A stretch of 38,411 nucleotides of DNA from Candidatus Heimdallarchaeota archaeon (GTDB lineage: Archaea > Asgardarchaeota > Heimdallarchaeia > JABLTI01). Location: NCBI GenBank assembly GCA_019058165.1, contig JAHLVZ010000001.1, forward strand, positions 1 through 38,411, given 5' to 3'. Of the stretch, positions 30,692-38,411 are shown one piece after another (position 1 is the first letter of the stretch; every line of letters begins with the position of its first letter). A program made the translations under genes and the position numbers. A model generated the notes under the pieces. It was not told where the DNA came from and ran no database searches. It worked only from the letters and a program-made list of their open reading frames with translations.

Positions 30692-31603
30692 ATGACGAAC
30701 TTAATTGTTCTGGGAAGCATTACCGAAGATCTGATCAGAATTCCAAATGAAAACGACAAACACTTTATTGGTGGTGTCCCAGTTTATGCAGCTTCTACCG
30801 CGAAAGCATTAGGTGAGTCTATAGGGGTAGTGTCAAAAGTTGGAACAGATTTTCATTTAAAGAATCTTAAAGTTATAAATTCTTTAGATGCGGATCTCAA
30901 TGGATTCAAGATAATTGGATCTACTTCCATGAAATTTGAGAATAAATACGATTTGAAAGGTAAGAGAACACAAAGAGTTCTGTCCGTTTCTGAAAAAATC
31001 TCTTTTAGAGATATTCCTGAAATGTATTATGATTCACAATGTATTCACTTAGGTCCTGTTTTTAATGAAATTGAGCCTGACCTGATAAATGAAGTCCGAA
31101 AAACTTTCGATTTTGTTTCATTAGATGGTCAAGGATTCACAAGAAGTCTAGAAGAAAAAACTAGGAAAGTTATCCTTGAACCATGGCTTAATTATGAGGA
31201 GTACTTACCAAAACTCGATGTTTTAAAGGTAGATGACGCCGAATTGAAAGGCATAACAGCAACAAATAGATTAGCGGAAGCAATAAAACTTGCACTTAAA
31301 GCAGGAGTAAAATTGCTAGTTATCACTCAAGCTCACAAAGGAGCAATCATTTTTCACAAACAGAAAAGATATGATATTCCAGCTATTCCAACAAATGTCA
31401 TTGATGAAACAGGAGCCGGTGATACATTCATAACTGCTTTCCTACTCGAGTATTTGAAAACAAAAGATTGCTATTATTCCGGCTTAATAGCCGCTGCTGC
31501 TGCTTCCTTCAAAATCTCTAACTCTGGACCCATTCCAAATTATACTCGAGAAGACATTATAAACAAATTGAAAGCATTTCTTCCGGATTTTGAAGGGAAA
31601 TAA
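30692..31603 (+). CDS. PfkB-family carbohydrate/nucleoside kinase
   Basis: 303 aa. The N-terminus (LIVLGSITEDLI, then FIGGVPVYAASTAKALG) is the substrate-side signature of ribokinase/PfkB kinases. The C-terminal signature IDETGAGDTFITAF holds the catalytic Asp in GAGD (241-244). Length is typical. The substrate (sugar, nucleoside or cofactor precursor) cannot be told from sequence. Neighbours are zinc-ribbon proteins of unknown function, which do not help. Confidence 0.88.
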   Translation: MTNLIVLGSITEDLIRIPNENDKHFIGGVPVYAASTAKALGESIGVVSKVGTDFHLKNLKVINSLDADLNGFKIIGSTSMKFENKYDLKGKRTQRVLSVSEKISFRDIPEMYYDSQCIHLGPVFNEIEPDLINEVRKTFDFVSLDGQGFTRSLEEKTRKVILEPWLNYEEYLPKLDVLKVDDAELKGITATNRLAEAIKLALKAGVKLLVITQAHKGAIIFHKQKRYDIPAIPTNVIDETGAGDTFITAFLLEYLKTKDCYYSGLIAAAAASFKISNSGPIPNYTREDIINKLKAFLPDFEGK

Positions 31604-31701
31604 TTGTCTATTTTAGTTTTTGTTTGGAACATTCAGTTATATTTTTCAACGTGTTTGAAGTAATCAACACTTGTACAAATATATGTTATGAGGTAGTTAG
31701 A

Positions 31702-32655
31702 ATGAGTGAAGAATACGATTATCGTTTAGATGCGCCAAGTGCAGAAAGAGTAGATGAAATAACAGATAAAAAAATATTAGTAGCAAAATCTGTTGTATCA
31801 GAAGAAGAATCAAAAACAATTTTCGAAAAAGAAAAAGTCGAAGCTTTCAAGGGTTTTTTCCGCAGACCGAAGGAAACTGAAATTGTTATTAAACAAATAG
31901 TGAAAAGCTATGAACCTTATATGCTCATTGGAGGAAAATATCATCTTCGTTATTTGACGGAACGAACATATGATATTGATTTAATAGATGATGCTGTTTC
32001 AGTTTTTGTTCTAGGTGAAGAAATTATTGTTCCTGAAGAGATTGAGGAAGAAGAAACAGAAGTTGATATTAAGGGTAAGAAAAGAAAAGGATTCTTTGAT
32101 GGACTCTTTAAATCTGGTAAGAGTAAAAAATCTGTTTCTAAACCTGAAATTCAACTAACAGGTATTGAACATGTTCTAATTGAAAAGGATATCATGGAAA
32201 CACGAAACTACAAAGGAAGCTCAATTAACCCAGACGTCTTACTTGAAGCTAATATGCTTGAAGGGAATGAACAATTTCTAAGAACAAATAACATAGAAAT
32301 TCCAAAAGAATATGTAGACATTGAGAAATTCTCTAAGGAAATAATTGACGAATATACTCAAAAACCGGAAAATGTTCAAAGAGTAATTTCCGAGAAACTA
32401 ACAATAACAGATAGAAAAATTCTCTATTACCCCGTATTTTGGGCTAAAATGATCTATAAAGATTCAAAGGAGAAATTCGTTCGTTTAGATGCTGTTACAA
32501 GAAAAGTTGAAGCCCCTAAGGGAACAAGATATGCTCCTCCACCCGATTCCAAGGAAGCTTTTTCCACAGAAACCAGTAAAGGTACATGCCCCGAATGTGG
32601 AACTGATATCGAATCAGATGATGTTTATTGTGAAACTTGTGGTGTAAAACTTTAA
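31702..32655 (+). CDS. Uncharacterised protein with C-terminal zinc ribbon
   Basis: 317 aa. I place the start at ATG 31702 (MSEEYDYRLD), with GAGGT 8 nt upstream; the frame is open to 31624 but that part is unlike the rest. The first ~115 residues are a mixed alpha/beta domain, followed by an acidic/basic linker (EEIEEEETEVDIKGKKRKG). A second domain (about 150-285) ends in LYYPVFWAKMIYKDSKEKFVRLDAVTRKVE. A zinc ribbon closes the protein (CPECGTDI...YCETCGVKL). No membrane segment. Family not recognised; T-rich sequence follows the stop. Confidence 0.75.
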   Translation: MSEEYDYRLDAPSAERVDEITDKKILVAKSVVSEEESKTIFEKEKVEAFKGFFRRPKETEIVIKQIVKSYEPYMLIGGKYHLRYLTERTYDIDLIDDAVSVFVLGEEIIVPEEIEEEETEVDIKGKKRKGFFDGLFKSGKSKKSVSKPEIQLTGIEHVLIEKDIMETRNYKGSSINPDVLLEANMLEGNEQFLRTNNIEIPKEYVDIEKFSKEIIDEYTQKPENVQRVISEKLTITDRKILYYPVFWAKMIYKDSKEKFVRLDAVTRKVEAPKGTRYAPPPDSKEAFSTETSKGTCPECGTDIESDDVYCETCGVKL

Positions 32656-32681
32656 TTGTTTTAGCAACCACAATTTCTTTT

Positions 32682-34841
32682 TCATTTTTCTTTTTCTTTG
32701 AAATCGATTAATCCATATTCTTTATAGAATTCTAAATATTTCACAAGATATGGAATACTTACTTTTCCTACATCATGCTCCACTAATTTTGCAATTTCAG
32801 AAAGAGTTAGCTTCCCATCTAACCAGAATAAAGCAGATGAAAGCGTTGGACTCATACCTTTGTATTTTTCATTAAGCTTCTTCATTTGCTTGTCGTCAGT
32901 ATAGGACACATCCATCAAACTCAAACCAGAAATAGGTCCTTTGATTAGTTTTATTGGAATCATTTTCTTAGCAAAAATATCATATTTGTCTTTCTTTCTT
33001 TTTGGTAGTGATTCTTTTTTAATATTCATGGATTCAGTGATTTGTTTTACTGCTACTTTTGTATCATTGATTTCTGCTAGTGCATGAGTAGTAATTCCTT
33101 CTTTCATTTCATTGAGAAGGTTCATCAGGACTTCTTTCTCTTCTTTATTCTTTGTTAATAATACCACGGAATCCAGTGCTTGGTGTTCTCGATCCCTTCT
33201 AAAGAGAATTTGTGATTCAATTTTCTTTAGAAATTGGTAAACCAGCTGCTCTTTTGTTAAAGCCATAGGTTTATCGTTTTCCTTTTTCTTTTCAGGAGTT
33301 TCACCTATAGATTCTAACTTTATTAGAAAATTATTTAGCAAATCTTTACAAAGATTCGTTATTCTTCCTTTTCCTTTTACATCCACTTCTCTAGCCACCC
33401 ATAGAATGTCTGGTAACTCTGCATTTGCTAAATAGTAGCAATAAGTAGCTGTTAAGGAACCTACAAGATGAAGTATATCAACTGATACTTTCTCTATTGT
33501 ATCTTCTCCTGTGTGATAATAACGATCTGGCCATTGGATAAACATCGGGGTACCGATTCCTACGTCTGGATGACCTAAGACAACGTGATCTGATCCACCT
33601 GAAAGTGGTTGATCATTAGCAAATTTGAAAGTAGCGTATCCACCTGTTCCTTGGAAGTTTGTCACTTCTTTACTTGCTTCTGACAACATAGCACTCAAGA
33701 CATCATTAACATAAGATGGTAAAGCATTGTGTGTTCTTTCCATAACGAGTGTTCTACCGCCACCAATGGTTTGATCTGCACCAACCATGTCTAGATTAAT
33801 TCCAGCGATGAATTCCGGTATTTTCTTTTCATTAGAAGCTAAATAACAATACGTTCCTGTGAATTCTGCCATTAGGAGAAATCTTATCCCTCTTTTCGGT
33901 TGTTTAAGCTCTCCGGATGCTATTAAATCATTGAGAGCACGAGCAACTTCAATTAAGGTGCCACAGCCTGAGGCATTGTCTATTGCTCCTGGTTTAGGAT
34001 GGCAGAGATGTGCAACTGCTATAACTTCTTGTCCTTTCTCTTTCCCAGGGATGAAAAACTCGACAACTTCCATTTCTCCATCATAGAAACTTGATTCTAT
34101 CTTAGCGTGTGCCATCACTTGTTTTATTGGTTTTCCTTCTTTTTTCAGTTTTTCATTTTCTTTTTCATTATCTTTTATGATTTTCCGGAGGTCATCTCCT
34201 TGTTCAGCTGATAAAACAAAACCAAGAGCATCACCTTCATCTCCTTTTGTTCCATACCAAAATGAGGTGTACCGTCTTGCAGTTGGAAAATTAGCTCGAG
34301 TTCTAAATGGTTTTAATTCGCTGACAAGATCATAGATTATTCCAGCTGCTCCTAATTTGTTTACTGCTATTAATCTCAATCTTTTCAAATCAGGATCATC
34401 TGTTAGAATGAATTTATCTTTAAGATCAAGTTTTTCTAAATCCTCATCCTTCATTCCATTTGGTAGAATTATCACTTCTCCAGTTATTCCTTCCGAAGGA
34501 GTTGCTTTGGATCTTTGAATTACAGAACAAGGATTTTCAAAGTAACGGCAAAGATATCTTTTAGTTCCATTGGGTTCAATAAGCTCTAATGTCGCGCTTT
34601 TGATAGCCCATTCTTTTGGAACAGGACAACCCCAATAACTATTACTTCCAGTAGCAGGATAGCTATGGGTTTTCACAAGGTGTATATCATAACTCTCAAG
34701 TTGTTTATGACAAAAACTAGCGGCTTCTCTAAATCCAGGGGATGATTGGATTCGATGGAAATTTGCTATACCGCCAATTACCTCTTTTGTATTCTTACCC
34801 GAAAATTCTTTGGAAATTAAATCATAAATTTTTTTGAACAT
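32682..34841 (-). CDS. M28-type zinc aminopeptidase with C-terminal winged-helix-like region
   Basis: 719 aa. A PA-like insert (about 110-190, GEVIILPNGM, AAGIIYD) sits inside an M28 peptidase. Likely zinc ligands and catalytic residues are H278/H281 (AHLCHP), D288 (IDNASG), E326 (MAEFTGT), D351 (NLDMVG) and H419 or H443 (GGSDHV, YYHTGED). The ~200 residues after the catalytic domain are helical (490-640), ending in a ~60-residue winged-helix-like segment (LDGKLTLSEIAKLVEHDVG...LIDF). No signal peptide, so a cytosolic aminopeptidase is likely. It is divergent from the phosphatase-superfamily gene. Confidence 0.85.
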   Translation of the reverse strand: MFKKIYDLISKEFSGKNTKEVIGGIANFHRIQSSPGFREAASFCHKQLESYDIHLVKTHSYPATGSNSYWGCPVPKEWAIKSATLELIEPNGTKRYLCRYFENPCSVIQRSKATPSEGITGEVIILPNGMKDEDLEKLDLKDKFILTDDPDLKRLRLIAVNKLGAAGIIYDLVSELKPFRTRANFPTARRYTSFWYGTKGDEGDALGFVLSAEQGDDLRKIIKDNEKENEKLKKEGKPIKQVMAHAKIESSFYDGEMEVVEFFIPGKEKGQEVIAVAHLCHPKPGAIDNASGCGTLIEVARALNDLIASGELKQPKRGIRFLLMAEFTGTYCYLASNEKKIPEFIAGINLDMVGADQTIGGGRTLVMERTHNALPSYVNDVLSAMLSEASKEVTNFQGTGGYATFKFANDQPLSGGSDHVVLGHPDVGIGTPMFIQWPDRYYHTGEDTIEKVSVDILHLVGSLTATYCYYLANAELPDILWVAREVDVKGKGRITNLCKDLLNNFLIKLESIGETPEKKKENDKPMALTKEQLVYQFLKKIESQILFRRDREHQALDSVVLLTKNKEEKEVLMNLLNEMKEGITTHALAEINDTKVAVKQITESMNIKKESLPKRKKDKYDIFAKKMIPIKLIKGPISGLSLMDVSYTDDKQMKKLNEKYKGMSPTLSSALFWLDGKLTLSEIAKLVEHDVGKVSIPYLVKYLEFYKEYGLIDFKEKEK

Positions 34842-34967
34842 GTTTTATTCAAAGATATTTCGCATTTATTAAATATTATTCAAATAATGATTCTTTTTCC
34901 TTTTTTTAGGAAAAGTTGAATAAATATTAAGAAATTAAATAACTATCTTTGGAGAGATGGCTTTAAA

Positions 34968-36236
34968 ATGGTGAGTGATTTTCTCAAACTTACTCCTTTA
35001 CCAGGGAGAACAGATTTATTTTATCCGGACTTTGAGCATAATATTTCGCAAATACTTCCTTCGGCACTAACTTTATTTGGTAAAAAATATCCAAAAAATA
35101 AAGTCTTATTAGATAGTCTCAGTAAAAAAAGTGGTTGGCAGAAAATCAAAGAATCCGAAATTACAAACATTGTTTTTATTGTTCTTGATTCACTTGGTTT
35201 GAAACAATTTAATGAATACTCTAAATTATTGAAAGCAAAATTCGAAACAAATGGATTTGCACTTTCTTCAGTTTTTCCGACAATAACCAGTACTTGTATA
35301 GCTAGTTTACGTTTTGGAGAAATGCCGAAAGTTCATGGAATTGTAGGTCAGAAAATAAATTTCACAGAAATCGATAATGTTGTGGATACATTAACTCTGA
35401 GAACGAAGAAAAGTCATTTCGACCTTACTAGCGTTGGAGTGAATGTAAAAAATTGGGTTTGGTGTGATTTCCCAATGGCTAATGATGTTACTATTAGCTA
35501 TACAAGTTTGATTGAATCGCACATTGCTAATAGTGGGTTATCTCATTTGGTGTACAAAAAACCTTGTTCTATTGGATATGCAAGTCATATAGATAGTTTT
35601 GCAGCAGCAAAAAGAATTTTGGAAACCCCAACTTCAGCAAGGAGATTCTTAGATATCTACGTTGGTTCAATAGATAGCGTAACTCATCGCTATACAACAA
35701 AGAGTCAAGTACTAAAGGATGAAATTGAAAATATTGAAGTATTATTGTTTAAAATGCTAAAGAGATTAGATCCAAAGATAGCGAAACAAACCGCTGTAAT
35801 TATAACAGCGGACCATGGACAGGAAAATCTTACTCAAGAAAAGACAATCACTGTTACTCGTGAGGAAGAAGAAGAATTAGCATCTCTGCTAAAATCAAGG
35901 GGGAGAAGTGGTAGAGTAATTCATCTGTATTCCAAAGAAAGTAAACACGAAGAAGTAGCTGATTGGTTTGCGAATAAAATTGGTGATAAAGGATTAATAA
36001 TTACTCCAAAAGAGTATCATAAATTCATGGGCAAAGGAGCAAATAATCAAAAAATAATTGAAAGACTTGGAGATGTTCAAGTGGTACTGGGTAAAAACGC
36101 TTCAATTTATTTTGGTCACTCAGGTAATTATGACCCAATCTACAATTTAGGGCTAAACGCAACACATGGTTCCCTAAGTAAAGATGAATTACTTGTTCCA
36201 CTAATTGTCGCTCGAGTAGACGATCTTATTGGATAA
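34968..36236 (+). CDS. Alkaline phosphatase superfamily hydrolase (phosphodiesterase/pyrophosphatase type)
   Basis: 422 aa. Metal and nucleophile motifs fit the nucleotide pyrophosphatase/phosphodiesterase branch: FIVLDSLG with D74, FPTITST around 103-109 with the candidate Thr nucleophile, IYVGSIDSVTHRY for the second metal, IITADHGQ, and a late HGSLSKDELLVPLIV. No signal peptide or membrane helix, suggesting a cytosolic enzyme. Substrate not determinable. The gene converges on albA with a T/A-rich gap. Confidence 0.87.
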   Translation: MVSDFLKLTPLPGRTDLFYPDFEHNISQILPSALTLFGKKYPKNKVLLDSLSKKSGWQKIKESEITNIVFIVLDSLGLKQFNEYSKLLKAKFETNGFALSSVFPTITSTCIASLRFGEMPKVHGIVGQKINFTEIDNVVDTLTLRTKKSHFDLTSVGVNVKNWVWCDFPMANDVTISYTSLIESHIANSGLSHLVYKKPCSIGYASHIDSFAAAKRILETPTSARRFLDIYVGSIDSVTHRYTTKSQVLKDEIENIEVLLFKMLKRLDPKIAKQTAVIITADHGQENLTQEKTITVTREEEEELASLLKSRGRSGRVIHLYSKESKHEEVADWFANKIGDKGLIITPKEYHKFMGKGANNQKIIERLGDVQVVLGKNASIYFGHSGNYDPIYNLGLNATHGSLSKDELLVPLIVARVDDLIG

Positions 36237-36237
36237 A

Positions 36238-36275
36238 AATGTAGAAAAAATAAGAAAAAAAAGAAAAATAAAAAA
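36238..36275 (-). terminator. T-rich terminator of albA
   Basis: On the minus strand, runs of 5-8 T are strung together directly after the albA stop codon, in the convergent gap with the phosphodiesterase-like gene. Confidence 0.55.
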
Positions 36276-36285
36276 GCGAAAGGGA

Positions 36286-36606
36286 TTACTTGCCTTTCTT
36301 TTTACTGATAATTATTTCAATTGCTGAGACATTTGCGGTACCGCCTTCGCTTCGTTCGATTTGTTCAGTTGAAATAATAATGTCTTTTATGACAGCATCT
36401 GTTACAAATCTATGACGAATAATTTCAGCAGTATCAACAGCACGACTAATAGCTCTTCCACGAGCTTTTAGGATTAAATCATTATTGCCTTCGTTTAACT
36501 GAGTAATGCACGCGAGCACATAAGACATCACGGGCTTCGACCCTATGAAGACGACGTTTCCATCTTGTTTGCCTTTAGACAAATTGGTTCCTCCTTGGTA
36601 AGTCAT
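36286..36606 (-). CDS. albA: DNA/RNA-binding protein Alba
   Basis: 106 aa. Alba is an abundant archaeal chromatin and RNA-binding protein that acts as dimers. The family signature is clear: [20 protein letters not shown] (including the Lys often acetylated in Sulfolobus Alba), [23 protein letters not shown], and the C-terminal strand [12 protein letters not shown] ~15-residue flexible N-terminus precedes the domain. Monocistronic, with its own TATA-like box upstream and T-runs downstream. Confidence 0.95.
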   Translation of the reverse strand: MTYQGGTNLSKGKQDGNVVFIGSKPVMSYVLACITQLNEGNNDLILKARGRAISRAVDTAEIIRHRFVTDAVIKDIIISTEQIERSEGGTANVSAIEIIISKKKGK

Positions 36607-36640
36607 TGATTAATTGTAATTGTTTGATTTTCTCTCCTCT

Positions 36641-36649
36641 TATTAAAAG
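36641..36649 (-). promoter_or_regulatory. TATA-like box of albA
   Basis: CTTTTAATA on the minus strand, centred ~39 nt before the albA ATG, with A-rich sequence upstream as a BRE-like element; predicted leader ~12 nt. Confidence 0.4.
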
Positions 36650-36772
36650 TTTTTTCCATTTTATCATTTTTTTGTTGATTTTATAGTTAATTTTCTATTT
36701 ATTGGTTTAGTTTCAGAGTAAGTAAAAGCGCAATCCACACCAGAACAAAACACATAATAGGTTTACTTTGGA

Positions 36773-37030
36773 ATGATATCCTTTGAGTTTCTTGAAGAAT
36801 CAGTCTTTGAGGAGTTAATTGATTGGCGACGAATAGCTAGGGAGGATAAAAAAAGTAAGCGTTGATGTCCGCAATGTGGACAATTAGTAGAAAAGGTCCT
36901 GCGAGAGCAGAAGTACTTCCAGAATTTTTATACTTACCCAGAGTACAGAGTGAAACTGTTCTCGAAAATAGTTGTTCATTGGTTGTCGAGGAGAGGGTAT
37001 TCAAGGGAAAGGTATGGGAATAGTAATTGA
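36773..37030 (+). pseudogene. Small ORF interrupted by TGA, with a CPxCG half zinc finger
   Basis: An ATG at 36773 opens a frame of 30 codons (MISFEFLEESVFEELIDWRR...) that meets TGA at 36863-36865. The same frame then continues 54 codons without a stop, starting CPQCGQLVEKVLREQKYF and running through YPEYRVKLFSKIVVHW to TGA at 37028-37030. Protein-like composition on both sides of the TGA suggests one interrupted gene of ~85 codons. The second half is more G-rich than the surroundings. It may be a decayed transposase or other mobile-gene fragment. The rest of the 437-nt gap 36607-37043 shows only the albA promoter. Confidence 0.4.
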
Positions 37031-37043
37031 GATATGAAACGAT

Positions 37044-37886
37044 TTATATCTTCTCTCCAGCGTAAGCTTTTAACAAGTCAAAATCACGTATAATGCCAAC
37101 AACATTACCTTTAGCATCCACCACAGGGATTTGGTAAAGTGCCATTCTTGTCATTTTTTTCGCGACTTCACTTAATGTTGCCTTACTGAAAGTAGTTATT
37201 ACTTCTTTTGTCATGATGTCTTTTACTGGAACATTTGGGAGAACTAAATCCTTGGTATGGACAATGATTGTGGAAACAGCGTCCCAACTACCTTCTTTTC
37301 CTTCACCAGCAGTCATATCACTTCGTTTTTCACTACTAATGGCTTCAAAGAATTTTACAAAGTCAACCATGGTTACAATACCAACCATTTCAGTAGCATC
37401 ATCAAATATAATGGCTGCTTCAGCGTTTGAAAACTCCATTATCTTCTGACAAACAGGCAAAGGTGTTTCTTGCCATATGCCTAAAATTTGATTTGACATA
37501 TATTCTTCTATGGTTTTTTCAGAAGAAGCTATGGCAATTACTTTAGAAATAATATCACCTATTGTTAGTAAACCAACCAGTTTCTTATTAGAAATAACGG
37601 GAAGTTGTCTGAAGCCATTATCAGTAAGAATGGGGATGACATCTGAAATAAGATCTTTTTTCGCTGCCGTCATGGGTTTCTTAGTCATTAAAAGAGCTAG
37701 TTGTGTTTCTGATGGCTTATTTACTATGTCTGTTTCTGTGACGATACCAACTAATTCGTCAGTATCTCCTTTAATTACTGGAAAGCATGTCAAATCTGTT
37801 TCTCGAATTAAAACGAATAATTCTTCTCTTGTACCTGGTACCTTTGCGCACACAAGATCAGTTGTCATTATATCTGCTACTTTCAA
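37044..37886 (-). CDS. Four-CBS-domain protein
   Basis: 280 aa, built from four CBS repeats and nothing else. Each shows the family's turn: DIMTTDLVCAK / ELVGIVTETDIV; LMTKKPMTAAK / KLVGLLTIGDII; YMSNQILGIWQ / EMVGIVTMVDFV; DIMTKEVITTF / NVVGIIRDFDLL. Such proteins bind adenosine nucleotides in the inter-domain clefts and act as energy-state sensors. The start is TTG 37886, supported by GGAGG 7 nt upstream. Probably monocistronic. The target is unknown. Confidence 0.92.
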   Translation of the reverse strand: MKVADIMTTDLVCAKVPGTREELFVLIRETDLTCFPVIKGDTDELVGIVTETDIVNKPSETQLALLMTKKPMTAAKKDLISDVIPILTDNGFRQLPVISNKKLVGLLTIGDIISKVIAIASSEKTIEEYMSNQILGIWQETPLPVCQKIMEFSNAEAAIIFDDATEMVGIVTMVDFVKFFEAISSEKRSDMTAGEGKEGSWDAVSTIIVHTKDLVLPNVPVKDIMTKEVITTFSKATLSEVAKKMTRMALYQIPVVDAKGNVVGIIRDFDLLKAYAGEKI

Positions 37887-38042
37887 GATTCTTCCTCCGG
37901 TAGTATCAACTGGAACAATAGATTGTTTAAGTTATTATCATTAATCAATAATTTCATGATTAAAAGACTTTTTATGAATATTTTATCCTTTATCTTTTAA
38001 ATTTTGTTTGCTTAATCAAATATAATTACACAACATTTCTTT

Positions 38043-38411
38043 TCAACAAACTCTTGGAATTTGTTCTCCAATTGGTTTCTCAATAATTCTATGACCCCCT
38101 ACAATTGTCTTGGAGAATACAAAACCAGGTCTATCTGCTTTAACTTCACCAATAATTGCTGCTTTAGCTCCATTTGGCGTTTTCTTTATTGCTTCTAAAA
38201 CCGCTTCTGCTTTATCTGCTTTGATGCCAAATAAAACTCTCCCTTCACAAGTGACCCCAAGAGGTTCTAAACCTAACATTTCACTTGCAGCATTTACTGC
38301 GGGGTCTATAGGGATCTTTTCATCTTCTAGCCAAAGACTAACGTTTGATTTTTCTGCGAATTCGTTTAATGCTGAAGCTAATCCTCCTCTTGTAGGATCT
38401 TTCATTGAAAC
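38043..38411 (-). CDS. hypE: Hydrogenase maturation protein HypE, C-terminal part (cut by window edge)
   Basis: The frame is open to the right edge; the visible 122 residues begin VSMKDPTRGG. DPTRGGLASALNEFAE is the PurM-C-type signature, and EMLGLEPLGVTCEGRVLFG plus IIGEV and GGHRIIEKPIGEQIPRVC match HypE. The terminal Cys is the residue that carries the thiocarbamoyl/thiocyanate group used to make the CN ligand of [NiFe]-hydrogenases. Its presence separates HypE from the related SelD, ThiL and PurM. It implies [NiFe]-hydrogenase maturation in this organism. Confidence 0.93.
   Translation of the reverse strand, partial: VSMKDPTRGGLASALNEFAEKSNVSLWLEDEKIPIDPAVNAASEMLGLEPLGVTCEGRVLFGIKADKAEAVLEAIKKTPNGAKAAIIGEVKADRPGFVFSKTIVGGHRIIEKPIGEQIPRVC

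Noticed and set aside
31624..31701. N-terminal extension of the zinc-ribbon protein at 31702
   Set aside because: The well-spaced GAGGT precedes ATG 31702; the extension has no ribosome binding site.
1..38411. CRISPR arrays, rRNA genes, complete insertion sequences or integrase-type att sites
   Set aside because: No regularly spaced repeats, rRNA-like stretches, transposase or integrase genes seen; only the TGA-interrupted small ORF at 36773-37030 hints at a mobile remnant.
38043..38411. SelD or ThiL instead of HypE at the right edge
   Set aside because: The C-terminal PRVC ending and GGHRII/GEQIP motifs are HypE-specific.

Overview
This window is AT-rich archaeal chromosome. The archaeal signs are ribosomal protein P0/L10 with its acidic C-terminal tail, archaeal L1, Nob1, Sec61-beta, Alba, TATA-type promoters, a tRNA-Pro gene with a canonical bulge-helix-bulge intron, and preQ0 (archaeosine precursor) genes. 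A stand-alone Roadblock/LC7 protein, many zinc-ribbon proteins and an archaeal Smc/ScpA pair would fit an Asgard archaeon. That finer placement is inference; no marker here settles it. There are no rRNA genes, CRISPR arrays or intact insertion sequences.

Layout. 1-4420 (minus strand): nadK - nob1 - unknown gene - rpl1 - rplP0, ending in a hairpin/T-run terminator, then the start of a membrane protein cut by the window edge. 4563-4666: tRNA-Pro(CGG) with a 30-nt intron. 4689-7777: a TPR protein, a nucleotidyltransferase-like protein, a zinc-ribbon membrane protein and a Roadblock protein. 8031-12637: smc-scpA (chromosome condensation), followed by Sec61-beta on the other strand. 13082-18293: a MoxR ATPase/DUF58/multi-TM operon converging on a two-gene set with a DUF4129-type membrane protein. 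18377-20415: a MuiA-like (DUF4140/DUF4139) protein and a small beta-rich protein.

20516-24680 is the most unusual part. A 23-bp palindrome resembling a DtxR/IdeR-type metal-regulator box overlaps the predicted TATA element of a tight operon. The operon encodes a membrane-anchored DUF4430 protein, a glycosylation-rich surface protein, a fusion of an ECF-transporter S-component-like membrane domain to an orotate-phosphoribosyltransferase-like enzyme, then QueC and QueE. It looks like a surface capture / membrane uptake / phosphoribosylation pathway tied to preQ0 synthesis. The substrate cannot be read from the sequence.

24773-28930: a DUF362 Fe-S protein, a 2-oxoacid-dehydrogenase-E2-like protein lacking the catalytic His, and a fixC-fixX-SCP2 operon with an inverted repeat next to its promoter. 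29104-32655: a CopZ-N-like Fe-S/Zn protein, a five-zinc-ribbon protein whose first ribbon lies upstream of any canonical start codon, a PfkB kinase and another zinc-ribbon protein. 32682-38411: an M28 peptidase with PA-like and winged-helix regions, an alkaline-phosphatase-superfamily hydrolase, Alba, a TGA-interrupted small zinc-finger ORF (likely pseudogene), a four-CBS protein and the 3' part of hypE.
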